Positions 1 to 8,276 of a stretch of 64,000 nt of DNA are shown one piece after another (the stretch's first letter is position 1; each line of letters begins with the position of its first letter). The notes under the pieces were generated by a model. It had not been told where the DNA came from, searched no databases, and worked only from the letters and a program-made list of their open reading frames with translations. Origin of the DNA: CAVTWS01 sp963738445 (GTDB lineage: Bacteria > Actinomycetota > Acidimicrobiia > Acidimicrobiales > SHLQ01); contig CAVTWS010000008.1 in assembly GCA_963738445.1 (NCBI GenBank), positions 1 through 64,000 on the forward strand, given 5' to 3'. The position numbers and the translations under genes were made by a program.

Positions 1-67
1 GGCACAGACGACATTGGCGATCGGCGTACCCAGCGACGAGTATCACCCGGTCACCATTGGAGGATTC

Positions 68-841
68 ATGGACATCGAAGGAAACGTCGCCCTCGTCACC
101 GGTGGAGCCTCGGGCCTCGGCGAGGCCACGGCCCGCCACCTCGTCAACCGGGGCGCCAAGGTCGTCCTGTTCGACCGCGACGAGCAGCGGGGCAACGAGA
201 TCGCCCGGGAGATCGGGTCGTCCGCCCTCTTCGTGGGTGGCAACGTCGTGTCCGAGGAGGACACCCGGGCCGCCGTCGTGGCCGCTCAGGAGATGGGCAC
301 CTTGCGCATCGTGGTGGCCTGCGCCGGCGGTGCGACCGGCGGCGGGCGCACGATCGCCCGTGACGGCACGCCCCACGATCTCACCGTCTTCGCCGACACC
401 ATCGCCTTGAACGTGGTCGGCACGTTCAACACCATGCGGCTGGCCGCCAGCGTCATGTCACAGCTGGAGCCCGCCAACGAGGACGGCGAGCGAGGCGTCG
501 TGGTGAACACGGCATCGATCGCCGGATTCGAGGGCCAGATCGGCCAGATCGCCTACGGCTCGGCCAAAGCCGCCCTGATCGGCATGACGCTGATCGCCGC
601 CCGCGACCTGGCGGCCTCCGGCATCCGGGTGAACACCATCGCGCCGGGAACGATGGGTACGCGAGCGTGGGAGCGGGCCAGTCCGGAGGTGCGCGAGTCC
701 CTCGAGTCGAAGGTGCCGTTTCCGCAACGGTTCGGCCACCCGGAGGAGTTCGCCATGCTGGTCGAGCACCTGTGCGTGAACCGCTACCTCAACGCCCAGG
801 TCATCCGGCTCGACGGCGCCATCCGGTTCGACCCCAAGTAG
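68..841 (+). CDS. SDR family 3-hydroxyacyl-CoA dehydrogenase-like (HSD17B10 type)
   Basis: A 257-residue classical short-chain dehydrogenase expected to oxidise a 3-hydroxyacyl-CoA or other secondary alcohol with NAD in the cytoplasm. The Rossmann motif TGGASGLGE lies at residues 10-18, and the catalytic pair is Tyr163 and Lys167 in YGSAKAA, after NTASIAG. The ending LNAQVIRLDGAIRFDP matches the HSD10-like subgroup. I chose the ATG at 68 because GGAGGA lies four bases upstream; an in-frame ATG at 14 would add an N-terminus unlike the family. The next gene follows after 14 bases, so the two are probably cotranscribed. The family is clear; the substrate is inferred. Confidence 0.9.
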   Translation: MDIEGNVALVTGGASGLGEATARHLVNRGAKVVLFDRDEQRGNEIAREIGSSALFVGGNVVSEEDTRAAVVAAQEMGTLRIVVACAGGATGGGRTIARDGTPHDLTVFADTIALNVVGTFNTMRLAASVMSQLEPANEDGERGVVVNTASIAGFEGQIGQIAYGSAKAALIGMTLIAARDLAASGIRVNTIAPGTMGTRAWERASPEVRESLESKVPFPQRFGHPEEFAMLVEHLCVNRYLNAQVIRLDGAIRFDPK

Positions 842-855
842 CGCGGCAGGCTCCC

Positions 856-1764
856 ATGCAGTTCTCCGTATGGCCGAACTTCACCCGCTCCTGGCCCGAG
901 CTGACGTCCTTGGCCCGGCATGTCGAGGCGCAGGGCTGGCACGGCCTCTGGTACCCCGACCACTACATGGGCGACCACGCCGACGGCGAACCCACCGACG
1001 AGCCGGCGCTCGAATGTTGGGCCACCGTCGCCGGCCTCGCCGCCGTCACCTCGACCCTGAGGCTCGGCACCCTGGTGTCGCCGACAACCATGCATCACCC
1101 GGCGTTGCTGGCCAAGCGGGCGGCGGCCGTCGACCAGATCTCCGCCGGGCGGCTCACGCTCGGCATGGGCGCCGGATGGCAGGTCAACGAGCACCGGGCC
1201 TACGGCATCGATCTGCTCGACGCCCGATCCCGGGTGGACCGTTTCGAGGAGGCGATCCAGATCGTGCACGGGATGCTGAACGAGCCCCGGACGACCGTAC
1301 GCGGCCGGCACTTCACCGTCGTCGACGCGCCGGGCGAGCCCAAGCCGGTGCAGTCGCCGCTGCCGTTGCTCGTCGGCACGACCAGTCCTCGCATGGCCCG
1401 GCTCACCGCCCGTTTCGCCACCGATTGGAACATGTGGGGCACGCCCGACCACGTCGCCTCGGTGCTCCCGATCATCGAGGCGGCGTGCGAGAGGGTCGGC
1501 CGTGATCCGGCGACGCTCCGCCGGAGCTGCCAGGCGATGATCTACATCGCCGACACGGAGGAGTCCGCCGCCGCGTATCGCCAACGCGCCCGGCCCGACC
1601 GCAGCCTCATCGGCACCCCCGCTCAGATCGCCGAGCAGATGCAGATCTACCGGGACCTCGGGATCGCCGAGTTCATCGTCCCCGACTTCAATCTCGGCCG
1701 CACCCACGAGGACCGCCTGGCCAGGTACGACCGCATCTGGTCCGAGATCACGTCGGCCGCCTGA
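856..1764 (+). CDS. LLM class F420-dependent oxidoreductase
   Basis: A 302-residue luciferase-like monooxygenase-fold protein of the type that usually uses coenzyme F420 in actinobacteria. The N-terminus MQFSVWPNFTRSW, the segment YPDHYMG, the block RLTLGMGAGW near residue 97 and the C-terminal IGTPAQIAEQM helix are typical of the family. It starts at the ATG at 856, 14 bases after the SDR gene, and likely shares its transcript. The substrate cannot be read from sequence. F420 rather than FMN is inferred from subfamily resemblance. Confidence 0.88.
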   Translation: MQFSVWPNFTRSWPELTSLARHVEAQGWHGLWYPDHYMGDHADGEPTDEPALECWATVAGLAAVTSTLRLGTLVSPTTMHHPALLAKRAAAVDQISAGRLTLGMGAGWQVNEHRAYGIDLLDARSRVDRFEEAIQIVHGMLNEPRTTVRGRHFTVVDAPGEPKPVQSPLPLLVGTTSPRMARLTARFATDWNMWGTPDHVASVLPIIEAACERVGRDPATLRRSCQAMIYIADTEESAAAYRQRARPDRSLIGTPAQIAEQMQIYRDLGIAEFIVPDFNLGRTHEDRLARYDRIWSEITSAA

Positions 1765-1792
1765 TCGGCGGCGCCCCCTTTCGCCGGCGGGA

Positions 1793-1798
1793 TACGGT
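1793..1798 (+). promoter_or_regulatory. Candidate -10 box (TACGGT) of a leaderless-type promoter
   Basis: TACGGT ends six bases before the ATG at 1805, where a TAnnnT hexamer sits for leaderless transcription in actinobacteria. No convincing Shine-Dalgarno sequence is present. This is inferred from position and consensus only. Confidence 0.3.
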
Positions 1799-1804
1799 CG
1801 CGAC

Positions 1805-2161
1805 ATGAGCACCACCGACGATCGCGCCTTCGGCGACATCGCCACCCGCCTGCTGTTCGAGAACGATCGGGTGCGGGTCTGGGAGATGGAGCTCGAACCC
1901 GGGCAGAGGTCGGCGCTCCACCGGCACGAACTCGACTACGTCATGATCCAGCTCTCGGGCGATCGGGTGCGCGCCGAGTTCGAGCCCGACAGTGCTGACG
2001 CGTTCGGTGGGTCCTCGCTCCCGGGCGGCGTGCTGGAAGCGCCCGTGACCCCGGGGTTGGTGGTGTGGGGGTCGAGGGGGGGCATCGAGACCGCGGTGAA
2101 CCCGGGGCAGGAGACGTTCCGGGAGATCGTCGTCGAGCTCAAGGACCCGTCCCCCCGGTGA
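1805..2161 (+). CDS. Cupin-domain protein
   Basis: A 118-residue single-domain cupin. The segment EPGQRSALHRHELDYVMIQ contains a reduced metal-binding motif with two histidines (HRH) near residues 39-41, and a beta-strand-rich core follows. Small stand-alone cupins may bind a metal and act as dioxygenases, isomerases or sensors; nothing here decides among these. It overlaps the following CoA ligase by GTGA, so the two are translationally coupled. Confidence 0.75.
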   Translation: MSTTDDRAFGDIATRLLFENDRVRVWEMELEPGQRSALHRHELDYVMIQLSGDRVRAEFEPDSADAFGGSSLPGGVLEAPVTPGLVVWGSRGGIETAVNPGQETFREIVVELKDPSPR

Positions 2162-3651
2162 ACCACCGGGAGCTGCTGGTCGGCGACATCTTCACCAACG
2201 CCGCCGCCAGCGTGGCCGACCGGCTGGCCGTGGCCTTCCGCGGCGACACCCTGAGCTTCGGGAAGCTCGAGGAGCGGGCCAATCAGCTGGCCCGGGTGTT
2301 GGCGGCGCGTGGCCTCCGGCCCGGCGACCGGCTCGTGACCTTCATCGACACGGCGGTCAGCGTCCCGGCGCTGTTCGCGGCCGCCGCCAAGGCCGGGCTC
2401 GTGTATGCGCCGGCGAACCCCGGACTCACCGGGGCGGAGGCCGCGGAGATGGCGGCCGCGGCGCGTCCCGCGCTGGTCGTGGTCGACGCCGGCCGCCGCG
2501 ACCTCGGGGGCGAGGTCGGTCGCGCGTTGGACCTGCCGGTCGCCGTCCTCGACGGCCCGGACGGGCTGCTGGCCGAAGGCGCCGCTCATCCAACGGAGCC
2601 GTATCGGGCCGATCACCTCCACGAGACCGATCCGCACGTCCTCTTCTTCACCTCAGGGAGCACGGGACGCTCCAAAGGGGTGGTGCTGTCCCACCGAGCG
2701 TCGGTGTTGCGCTGCCACCCCGGTTCGCAGCTGCAGCCCCGAGGGGCGGGCATCTGCACCTTTCCGCTCTTCCACATGGCCGGATTCACGACCGGCCTCA
2801 ACCAGTGGCACGCCCGCGCCGCGTGCGTCTACGTGCCGTCCGATCCGGCGTCGATCGTCGACGCCATCCGCTCGTTCGATGCCGACCGCATCAACTGCAT
2901 CCCGGCGCTGTGGCATCGCGTGTTCGACCACCTGGAACAGCAGCCCGACGGGTTCCGTCAGCTCCCACAGCTGCACCTCGCCGACACCGGGACCTCGGCG
3001 ACACCCCTCGACCTGCTGCGCCGCATCGCCTCCGTCGCTCCGGACGCCACGGTCCGGGTCTTCTACGGATCCACCGAAGCGGGCAACGTGTGCGCCCTCG
3101 AGCACGTCGACATCGAACGCAAACCAGGATCGTGCGGTGTGGTGAGCCCGCTCACCACCGTGCGGCTCGATCACGGCGAGCTGTGTGTCAGCGGGGCCCT
3201 GCTCATGGACGGGTACTTCGACGATCCCGCCGCCACCGACGAGGCCCTGGTCGACGGCTGGTACCACACGGGCGACCTGGCCGAGATCGACCCCGAGGGG
3301 TACGTGACGATCGTCGGCCGGGCCAAGGACGTCATCCGTACCGGCGGCGAGTGGGTGTCGCCCGCTCAGGTCGAGACGGTGTTGCGCCACCACCCGGGGG
3401 TGGCGGACCTGGCTGTCGTCGGGCTCCCGGACGACGCCTGGGGTGAGATCGTGGTCGTGGCCGTCGTGCCCACCGACCCGGCCCGACCCCCGACGCTCGA
3501 CGAGTTGGTCGAGCTGGCCCGCCACGAACTGGCCCGGCACAAGCAACCTCGCCGCGTCGAGGTCGTCGACTCCATCCCACGCACGGAAGCCACCGGCCAG
3601 GTGCGCCGGCGGGACCTGGTGGCCCGGCTGGTCGCCGCGCCCGAAGCGTGA
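2158..3651 (+). CDS. AMP-binding acyl-CoA synthetase / ligase
   Basis: A 497-residue member of the ANL superfamily, which activates a carboxylic acid to the acyl-adenylate and transfers it to CoA. The phosphate-binding loop LFFTSGSTGRSKGVVLSH begins at residue 162; YGSTEAGN, GWYHTGDLAEID and the hinge VGRAKDVIRTGGEWVSP follow in order. The C-terminal lysine region is less canonical: it ends EATGQVRRRDL rather than the usual PKxxxGKxxR, so the catalytic lysine is not obvious. The GTG start overlaps the cupin stop as GTGA. The acyl substrate is unknown. Confidence 0.88.
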   Translation: MNHRELLVGDIFTNAAASVADRLAVAFRGDTLSFGKLEERANQLARVLAARGLRPGDRLVTFIDTAVSVPALFAAAAKAGLVYAPANPGLTGAEAAEMAAAARPALVVVDAGRRDLGGEVGRALDLPVAVLDGPDGLLAEGAAHPTEPYRADHLHETDPHVLFFTSGSTGRSKGVVLSHRASVLRCHPGSQLQPRGAGICTFPLFHMAGFTTGLNQWHARAACVYVPSDPASIVDAIRSFDADRINCIPALWHRVFDHLEQQPDGFRQLPQLHLADTGTSATPLDLLRRIASVAPDATVRVFYGSTEAGNVCALEHVDIERKPGSCGVVSPLTTVRLDHGELCVSGALLMDGYFDDPAATDEALVDGWYHTGDLAEIDPEGYVTIVGRAKDVIRTGGEWVSPAQVETVLRHHPGVADLAVVGLPDDAWGEIVVVAVVPTDPARPPTLDELVELARHELARHKQPRRVEVVDSIPRTEATGQVRRRDLVARLVAAPEA

Positions 3652-3784
3652 GGCACGTGCACGCCGACAGCTCGGGGACGCTGGGGTCCGTCAGCCGTCC
3701 GCCCTTCCGCTCGGCGCGCTGGCAGCCCTCCTCACCGCCGGCGCGGACGAACGATCGACCACCCGCGGAGATCCCGGAGGAACC

Positions 3785-4272
3785 ATGCCCGAACCCACCG
3801 TCACGCCGGTCCGTGGCCCTCGAGCCGGGCGATCTGGGGTGCGGATCTCCCCGATGTCCAGGATGCGATCGCCCGGATCGCGATGGGGATCGTCGACTAC
3901 GAGCCGGTCACGATGCTCGTGCAGCCCGATTGGATCGACCGGCTGTCGAACGATCTGGGCGACGTGGTCGAACCCGTCGCTGCGCCGGTGGACGAACCGG
4001 CTCGGGATCGAGCTGATCGACAGCGGGCTCGTCGGCGGAGGCCGAGGGATCGAGATCGACGGTCGGGGCACCGTTCTCGCGGCGGCGGGCTACGTCTGCA
4101 ACGGAGCCGTGATCGCTCCCCAGTTCGGGGATCGAGTCGCCGATGACAGGCCTTCGATCTGCTCGACGAGATGTTCCCCAGCCGCGACATCGTGATGCTC
4201 GACATCGACGCCCTGGCTGCGGGCGGCGGTGGAATCCACTGCGCCACCCAGCAGCAGCCTCGCGCCTCCTGA
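3785..4272 (+). pseudogene. Agmatine deiminase (peptidyl-arginine deiminase family) remnant
   Basis: Three collinear segments in changing frames match agmatine deiminase, which converts agmatine to N-carbamoylputrescine. The first, about 3836-4000, reads WGADLPDVQDAIARIA then DYEPVTMLV, as in the N-terminal region. The second, about 4010-4140, contains GGGRGIEIDGRGTVL, like the GGxxxxDGxGT motif, then runs into GAVIAPQFGD. The third, about 4151-4272, ends LAAGGGGIHCATQQQP, the motif holding the catalytic cysteine. The central region with the DDxWxRDTGP and HVD motifs is missing, and at most about 160 of roughly 350 codons remain. A Shine-Dalgarno GGAGG precedes the ATG at 3785. This is a decayed gene. 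Confidence 0.8.
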
Positions 4273-4396
4273 GGTGACGGGAACCTCGTTGCGGACCACC
4301 TCCTGCGTGACCTTCCCGCCCGGGGGGTCACACAGGAGGCGGGCCGCAGACCACTAAGGGCCTCGAGGACTCCTTCGACAACCGGGTCCGATCGGT

Positions 4397-5404
4397 TCAA
4401 ACGTCGGCGGATATTTCCGATGGCCCGGTTCGGACCTCGCACCATTCGTCGATTCGGTGCCACTCGTTGTACAACCAGTCGAGCCTGGGCCCGGGTTCGG
4501 CGGGGATCTCGACCCTCGGCACGCGCCAGAGCACCACCTGGATCGGCGAGGAAAACGGCACGGAGCGAACGATCCGGGCGATCGAAGAGAACCGTTCGAA
4601 GCCGACGTGGGCGATCACCACGACGTCAGCGTGAGGCGCACCATCGAGCAGGGCGAACGTGCCACCCGGTCGGGGCGGGAGGAGGTGCTTGAGGTCGGCG
4701 GCCCGCTGGGCGATGTCGGGTCGCGACTCACGTAGTCGGGCGACCACCTTCGCGGCGCGTTCGGGCGTGTGGAACGTACCTTCGGGGAAGATGACGACAG
4801 CCGACCGGGCATCGAGCCCGCACGCCAGATCCTCGAGGGCCCGGATCTCGATGTTGTCATCCGGAGAGCGGTTGACGAAGTGGTTGGGCAGCCGGTGCCC
4901 GACGATGTCGATGCAAGGAGCCCAGCGCAACGAACGCTTGAGCACGTACCGCAGTTGGAGCCGGGCCTGGTTGGCGCAGAGGTCAGCGGGCAACAGCGCG
5001 TCGCCGAGGCTCGTGTGGCGGGCGATGACGACGACCCCACCGTCAGTCAGGTGCTCCAGGCCGTCGATCACCATGTTCATCCGTACGGTGCGCCGGCACA
5101 CCGCGAGCAACGACCGGACCCACCATGCCTCGAGGCGGAAGTTCTGCAGCTGGGCGCGGGCGCTCGCGTTCCTGGTGCCGAATCCGGCGGCGACCCACAA
5201 CGCTCCGGCCATGACCACGCCCAGGGCCTCGACGGTGAGGACACCCACGACGAGGGCCAGGAGCCGGGTCCATCGGATCCGTCGCCAGCCGGTCACGAGA
5301 TCGGCGACCAGGGCCACGACGAGCAGCGCCGGAACGGCCAGGACCACCATGGTCAGCGCGAAGAAGAGGACACCGATCGAGACGAGCCGCCGAAGCTGGT
5401 GCAC
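4397..5404 (-). CDS. PlsC-type 1-acyl-sn-glycerol-3-phosphate acyltransferase
   Basis: A 335-residue membrane-associated acyltransferase, probably adding an acyl chain to a glycerolipid precursor. Two hydrophobic stretches (about residues 9-37 and 47-74) anchor the N-terminus. The HX4D catalytic motif is HTSLGD (His130, Asp135), and the glycerol-phosphate motif FPEGT is at 206-210. The C-terminal 90 residues are longer than in minimal PlsC proteins. The start is GTG, one base after the apt stop, so the two form an operon. Confidence 0.85.
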   Translation of the reverse strand: MHQLRRLVSIGVLFFALTMVVLAVPALLVVALVADLVTGWRRIRWTRLLALVVGVLTVEALGVVMAGALWVAAGFGTRNASARAQLQNFRLEAWWVRSLLAVCRRTVRMNMVIDGLEHLTDGGVVVIARHTSLGDALLPADLCANQARLQLRYVLKRSLRWAPCIDIVGHRLPNHFVNRSPDDNIEIRALEDLACGLDARSAVVIFPEGTFHTPERAAKVVARLRESRPDIAQRAADLKHLLPPRPGGTFALLDGAPHADVVVIAHVGFERFSSIARIVRSVPFSSPIQVVLWRVPRVEIPAEPGPRLDWLYNEWHRIDEWCEVRTGPSEISADV

Positions 5405-5405
5405 G

Positions 5406-5933
5406 TCAGTAGGCGACGATGCTGTGCACCGGGCCGTACGACAGGAGCTTGTCGCGGCCGGCGAGGAAGCCGAGCTCGATCAGGAAAAGCGACACGACCA
5501 CCGAACCGCCCATCTGGGTGATCAGCTCGAGCGCCGCCGCCGCGGTGCCGCCGGTGGCCAGGAGGTCGTCGGCCAGGACCACCCGGTCGCCCGGGTCGAT
5601 GGCATCGACGTGCACTTCCATACCCGCGGATCCGTACTCCAACGAGTAGTCGATGCCGCGGGTCTCGAACGGCAGCTTGCCCTTCTTGCGGGCGGGCACG
5701 AAACCGACGTCGAGCCGCTGGGCGACCAGCGCGCCGAAGATGAAGCCGCGAGCATCGACACCGACCACCTTGTCGACGCCGCTCCCCGCCCGTTCGACCA
5801 TGAGGTCGACCGCCCCCCGCAGCAGATCAGGGTCGGCCAGCACCGGGGTGATGTCCTTGAACAGGATGCCGGGTTCAGGGAAGTCGGGGATGTCGCGAAC
5901 TGCGGCCCGGATCTGGTCGGTGATGCTGCTCAT
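5406..5933 (-). CDS. apt: Adenine phosphoribosyltransferase
   Basis: A 175-residue enzyme, normal length for Apt, which salvages adenine with PRPP to make AMP in the cytoplasm. The PRPP-binding loop VVLADDLLATGGTAAAA is at residues 118-134, and the N-terminal IRDIPDFPEPGILFKDITP-like segment is typical. It is the first gene of a two-gene minus-strand operon with the acyltransferase. It faces a divergently transcribed oxidoreductase across 78 bases, where boxes for both directions can be proposed. Confidence 0.96.
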   Translation of the reverse strand: MSSITDQIRAAVRDIPDFPEPGILFKDITPVLADPDLLRGAVDLMVERAGSGVDKVVGVDARGFIFGALVAQRLDVGFVPARKKGKLPFETRGIDYSLEYGSAGMEVHVDAIDPGDRVVLADDLLATGGTAAAALELITQMGGSVVVSLFLIELGFLAGRDKLLSYGPVHSIVAY

Positions 5934-5942
5934 GCGGCCGAC

Positions 5943-5948
5943 ACCCTA
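5943..5948 (-). promoter_or_regulatory. Candidate -10 box (TAGGGT) upstream of apt
   Basis: On the minus strand TAGGGT lies nine bases upstream of the apt ATG, in the same position as other proposed leaderless-type boxes in the window. Inferred from consensus and position only. Confidence 0.3.
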
Positions 5949-5997
5949 ACCGTCCACCGGGCAGCAGTCGTGTGGCACCGGCACCGTGTGCTCGGCC

Positions 5998-6003
5998 TAG
6001 CAT
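5998..6003 (+). promoter_or_regulatory. Candidate -10 box (TAGCAT) for the oxidoreductase at 6012
   Basis: TAGCAT ends eight bases before the ATG at 6012, and no Shine-Dalgarno is visible, so transcription probably starts at or next to the start codon. Inferred. Confidence 0.35.
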
Positions 6004-6011
6004 CGGACGCC

Positions 6012-6944
6012 ATGGACCTGCGCCTCTTCGTCGAACCCCAGCAAGGGGCGGGTTATGAACGCCTCGCCACCCTCGCTCGTACCGCCGAAGGCCTGCGGTT
6101 CAACGGCTTCTTCGTGTCCGATCACTACCTGAAGATGGGCGATGCGGACCCCCGACTCGGGGCCACCGACGCCATGACCACGCTCGCCGGCCTCAGCCGC
6201 GACACCAACACGATCCGCCTGGGAACAATGGTCATGGCGGCGACGTTCCGCCAGCCCGGGCCGCTGGCCATCATCACCAGCCAGATCGACCAGATGAGCG
6301 GCGGGCGCCTGGAGCTCGGCATCGGTGCCGCCTGGTACGAGGACGAGCATCGGGCCTTCGGCATCCCGTTCCCCCCGCTGGGCGAGCGTTTCGACCGGCT
6401 CGAGGAGCAGCTCGCCATCCTCACCGGCATCTGGCGGGCGACCCCGGACACACCGTTCTCCTGGTCCGGGACGCACTACACGTTGGACGGCACCCCGACG
6501 GTCCCTCGACCCGTCCAACCGGGCGGTCCACCGATCATCATCGGAGGTTGGGGGGCAACCCGTACGCCCCGGCTCGCGGCGCGATACGCGGCGGAGTTCA
6601 ACGTTCCCTTCCCACCGTTGAAGGCCTTCGGCTCGCGGCACCGAGCGGTCAGCGCAGCCTGCGAGGTCGCGGGCCGCGACCCTGCCACGATGATCTTCTC
6701 GGCGGCGCAGGTGTTGTGCGTGGGCCGCGACAACGACGAAGTCACACGGAGGGCCACCGCCATCGGTCGAGAGGCCGATGAGGTCCGGGAGAACGGGCTC
6801 GGGGGCACGGTCGACGAGGTCGTCGACAAGATGAACCGCTTCGCCGAAGCCGGGGCGGAGCGTCTCTATCTCCAGGTCCTCGACGAGGACGATCTCGACC
6901 ACATCGCGCTCGTCGCCGAGGAAATCGCGCCCCAGCTCGTGTGA
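6012..6944 (+). CDS. LLM class F420-dependent oxidoreductase
   Basis: A 310-residue luciferase-like oxidoreductase, a distant paralogue of the protein at 856-1764. Recognisable blocks are MDLRLFVEPQQG, FVSDHYLKMG, GGRLELGIGAAWYEDEHRAF and the C-terminal TVDEVVDKMNRFAEAGAERL. The family usually transfers hydride through F420. I chose the ATG at 6012 because upstream codons show no family similarity and a -10-like box ends at 6003. It is monocistronic, with a GC hairpin directly after its stop. The substrate is unknown. Confidence 0.9.
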   Translation: MDLRLFVEPQQGAGYERLATLARTAEGLRFNGFFVSDHYLKMGDADPRLGATDAMTTLAGLSRDTNTIRLGTMVMAATFRQPGPLAIITSQIDQMSGGRLELGIGAAWYEDEHRAFGIPFPPLGERFDRLEEQLAILTGIWRATPDTPFSWSGTHYTLDGTPTVPRPVQPGGPPIIIGGWGATRTPRLAARYAAEFNVPFPPLKAFGSRHRAVSAACEVAGRDPATMIFSAAQVLCVGRDNDEVTRRATAIGREADEVRENGLGGTVDEVVDKMNRFAEAGAERLYLQVLDEDDLDHIALVAEEIAPQLV

Positions 6945-6945
6945 T

Positions 6946-6962
6946 GCGGCCCTCCGGGCCGC
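6946..6962 (+). terminator. Short GC hairpin after the oxidoreductase gene
   Basis: A perfect 7-bp stem (GCGGCCC/GGGCCGC) with a three-base loop begins one base after the stop codon. No T-run follows, so it is at best an actinobacterial-style intrinsic terminator. Confidence 0.45.
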
Positions 6963-7053
6963 GATGGTGCGTCCTCGGACGAATCGAGGTTGTATCTCCG
7001 ACCCCTGGATGTGGCGTCGGCATCACGTGTACATCGAGATCACCACTCTGCGT

Positions 7054-7066
7054 CGTCTATTAGACG
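7054..7066. promoter_or_regulatory. Dyad CGTCTattAGACG in an AT-rich leader
   Basis: A perfect inverted repeat with 5-bp arms lies in the only clearly AT-richer stretch nearby (about 7040-7145), upstream of the first polysaccharide-locus gene. GATATGTTTC at about 7098 and CATATGTTTC at about 7122 recur just downstream. This looks like a promoter/operator region for the locus; the regulator is unknown. Confidence 0.4.
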
Positions 7067-7208
7067 TACTTCACTACTCTAGGTGGCGCCGATCGGCGAT
7101 ATGTTTCGCTTTGTTGACGACCATATGTTTCCCATTGTAGGCAAAGTCGCCCGTGTGGAAGGGTGGCCCCGATCTCACGTACGGGAGCGAGAGACGAGGG
7201 AGCGGGCG

Positions 7209-8276
7209 ATGATTGATTTACCTATTCGCGTTGCCGTAGCCGGCTACGGCTACTGGGGCTCCAAACACGTTCGCGTGCTGAGCACTCTGCCCAATGTCGA
7301 TGTGACCGTCGTCGAGCAACGGCCGGACCGCTGTGCCGAGGCGACCGAGAGCTTTCCAAGTATACGTTTGGCTTCATCGCTGGAATGTGTCCTGGACCAC
7401 GTCGACGCGGTCATCGTGGCGACACCGCCCGGTTCTCACTTCGAGCTGGCCAGCCAATCCCTCGACGCGGGTCGGCACACCCTGGTCGAGAAGCCGCTCA
7501 CCACCAACGCGGCCGACGCCGAACACCTCGTCGACCTGGCCGACGCCCGCCAGGTGAACCTCATGGTCGGGCACACGTTCGAATACAACGCCGCGGTCTG
7601 GAAACTCAAGGAGATCGTCGATTCCGGCGAGCTCGGCCGGATTCTGTACATCGACTCGGCACGCCTCAGTTTGGGTCTCTATCAAGACGACGTGAACGTC
7701 GTCTGGGATCTGGCGCCCCACGACCTCTCGATCGTCTCCTACCTGCTCGGTGAGCATCCCACATCGGTGTCGGCGTGGGGTCAACGACATGCCGGCCATC
7801 GCCACGAAGACGTCGCCTACCTGCGGCTCGAGTTCGCCCCTCGTGATGTCACCGCATTCGTCCACGTCAGCTGGCTCGATCCGTGCAAGACCCGCCGGCT
7901 CACGGTGGTCGGCGAGCGCAAGATGGCGGTCTACAACGACATGTCGGACAACGAGCGAATCCGCATCTACGACAGCGGCGTGGAGCAACTCGACGCCAGC
8001 AAGCTGACCTCGCACCACTCGATGCCCGTCACCTATCGCAACGGCGACATCGTCTCGCCGTTCGTCCGCTTCCAAGAGCCGCTCCGAGTTCAGGACGAAC
8101 ACTTCATCACCCATGTGCGGTCGGGGACACCGACCGACACCCCGGGCCGGCGCGGGGCGGAGATCGTGCGGGTCCTGACCGCCGCCGACACCTCGCTGGC
8201 CCAAGCCGGTGCGCGCATCCAGGTCTCTCGGGCGCCCGCGGTCATCGACCTCACTCGGCTCCCGATCACGGCATGA
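7209..8276 (+). CDS. Gfo/Idh/MocA family oxidoreductase
   Basis: A 355-residue NAD(P)-dependent dehydrogenase of the glucose-fructose oxidoreductase family, likely oxidising a nucleotide-linked sugar. The dinucleotide-binding motif GYGYWG is at residues 12-17, and EKP, with the catalytic lysine, is at 94-96. I chose the ATG at 7209 because it gives the standard N-terminus; upstream in-frame ATGs lie in an AT-rich leader. It overlaps the aminotransferase by ATGA. The pair resembles WlbA/WlbE-like modules that build amino sugars, an inference from gene order. Confidence 0.9.
   Translation: MIDLPIRVAVAGYGYWGSKHVRVLSTLPNVDVTVVEQRPDRCAEATESFPSIRLASSLECVLDHVDAVIVATPPGSHFELASQSLDAGRHTLVEKPLTTNAADAEHLVDLADARQVNLMVGHTFEYNAAVWKLKEIVDSGELGRILYIDSARLSLGLYQDDVNVVWDLAPHDLSIVSYLLGEHPTSVSAWGQRHAGHRHEDVAYLRLEFAPRDVTAFVHVSWLDPCKTRRLTVVGERKMAVYNDMSDNERIRIYDSGVEQLDASKLTSHHSMPVTYRNGDIVSPFVRFQEPLRVQDEHFITHVRSGTPTDTPGRRGAEIVRVLTAADTSLAQAGARIQVSRAPAVIDLTRLPITA

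Noticed and set aside
4659..6011. A long in-frame N-terminal extension of the oxidoreductase at 6012
   Set aside because: It runs antisense through the acyltransferase and apt, has no family similarity, and a good start with a -10 box exists at 6012.
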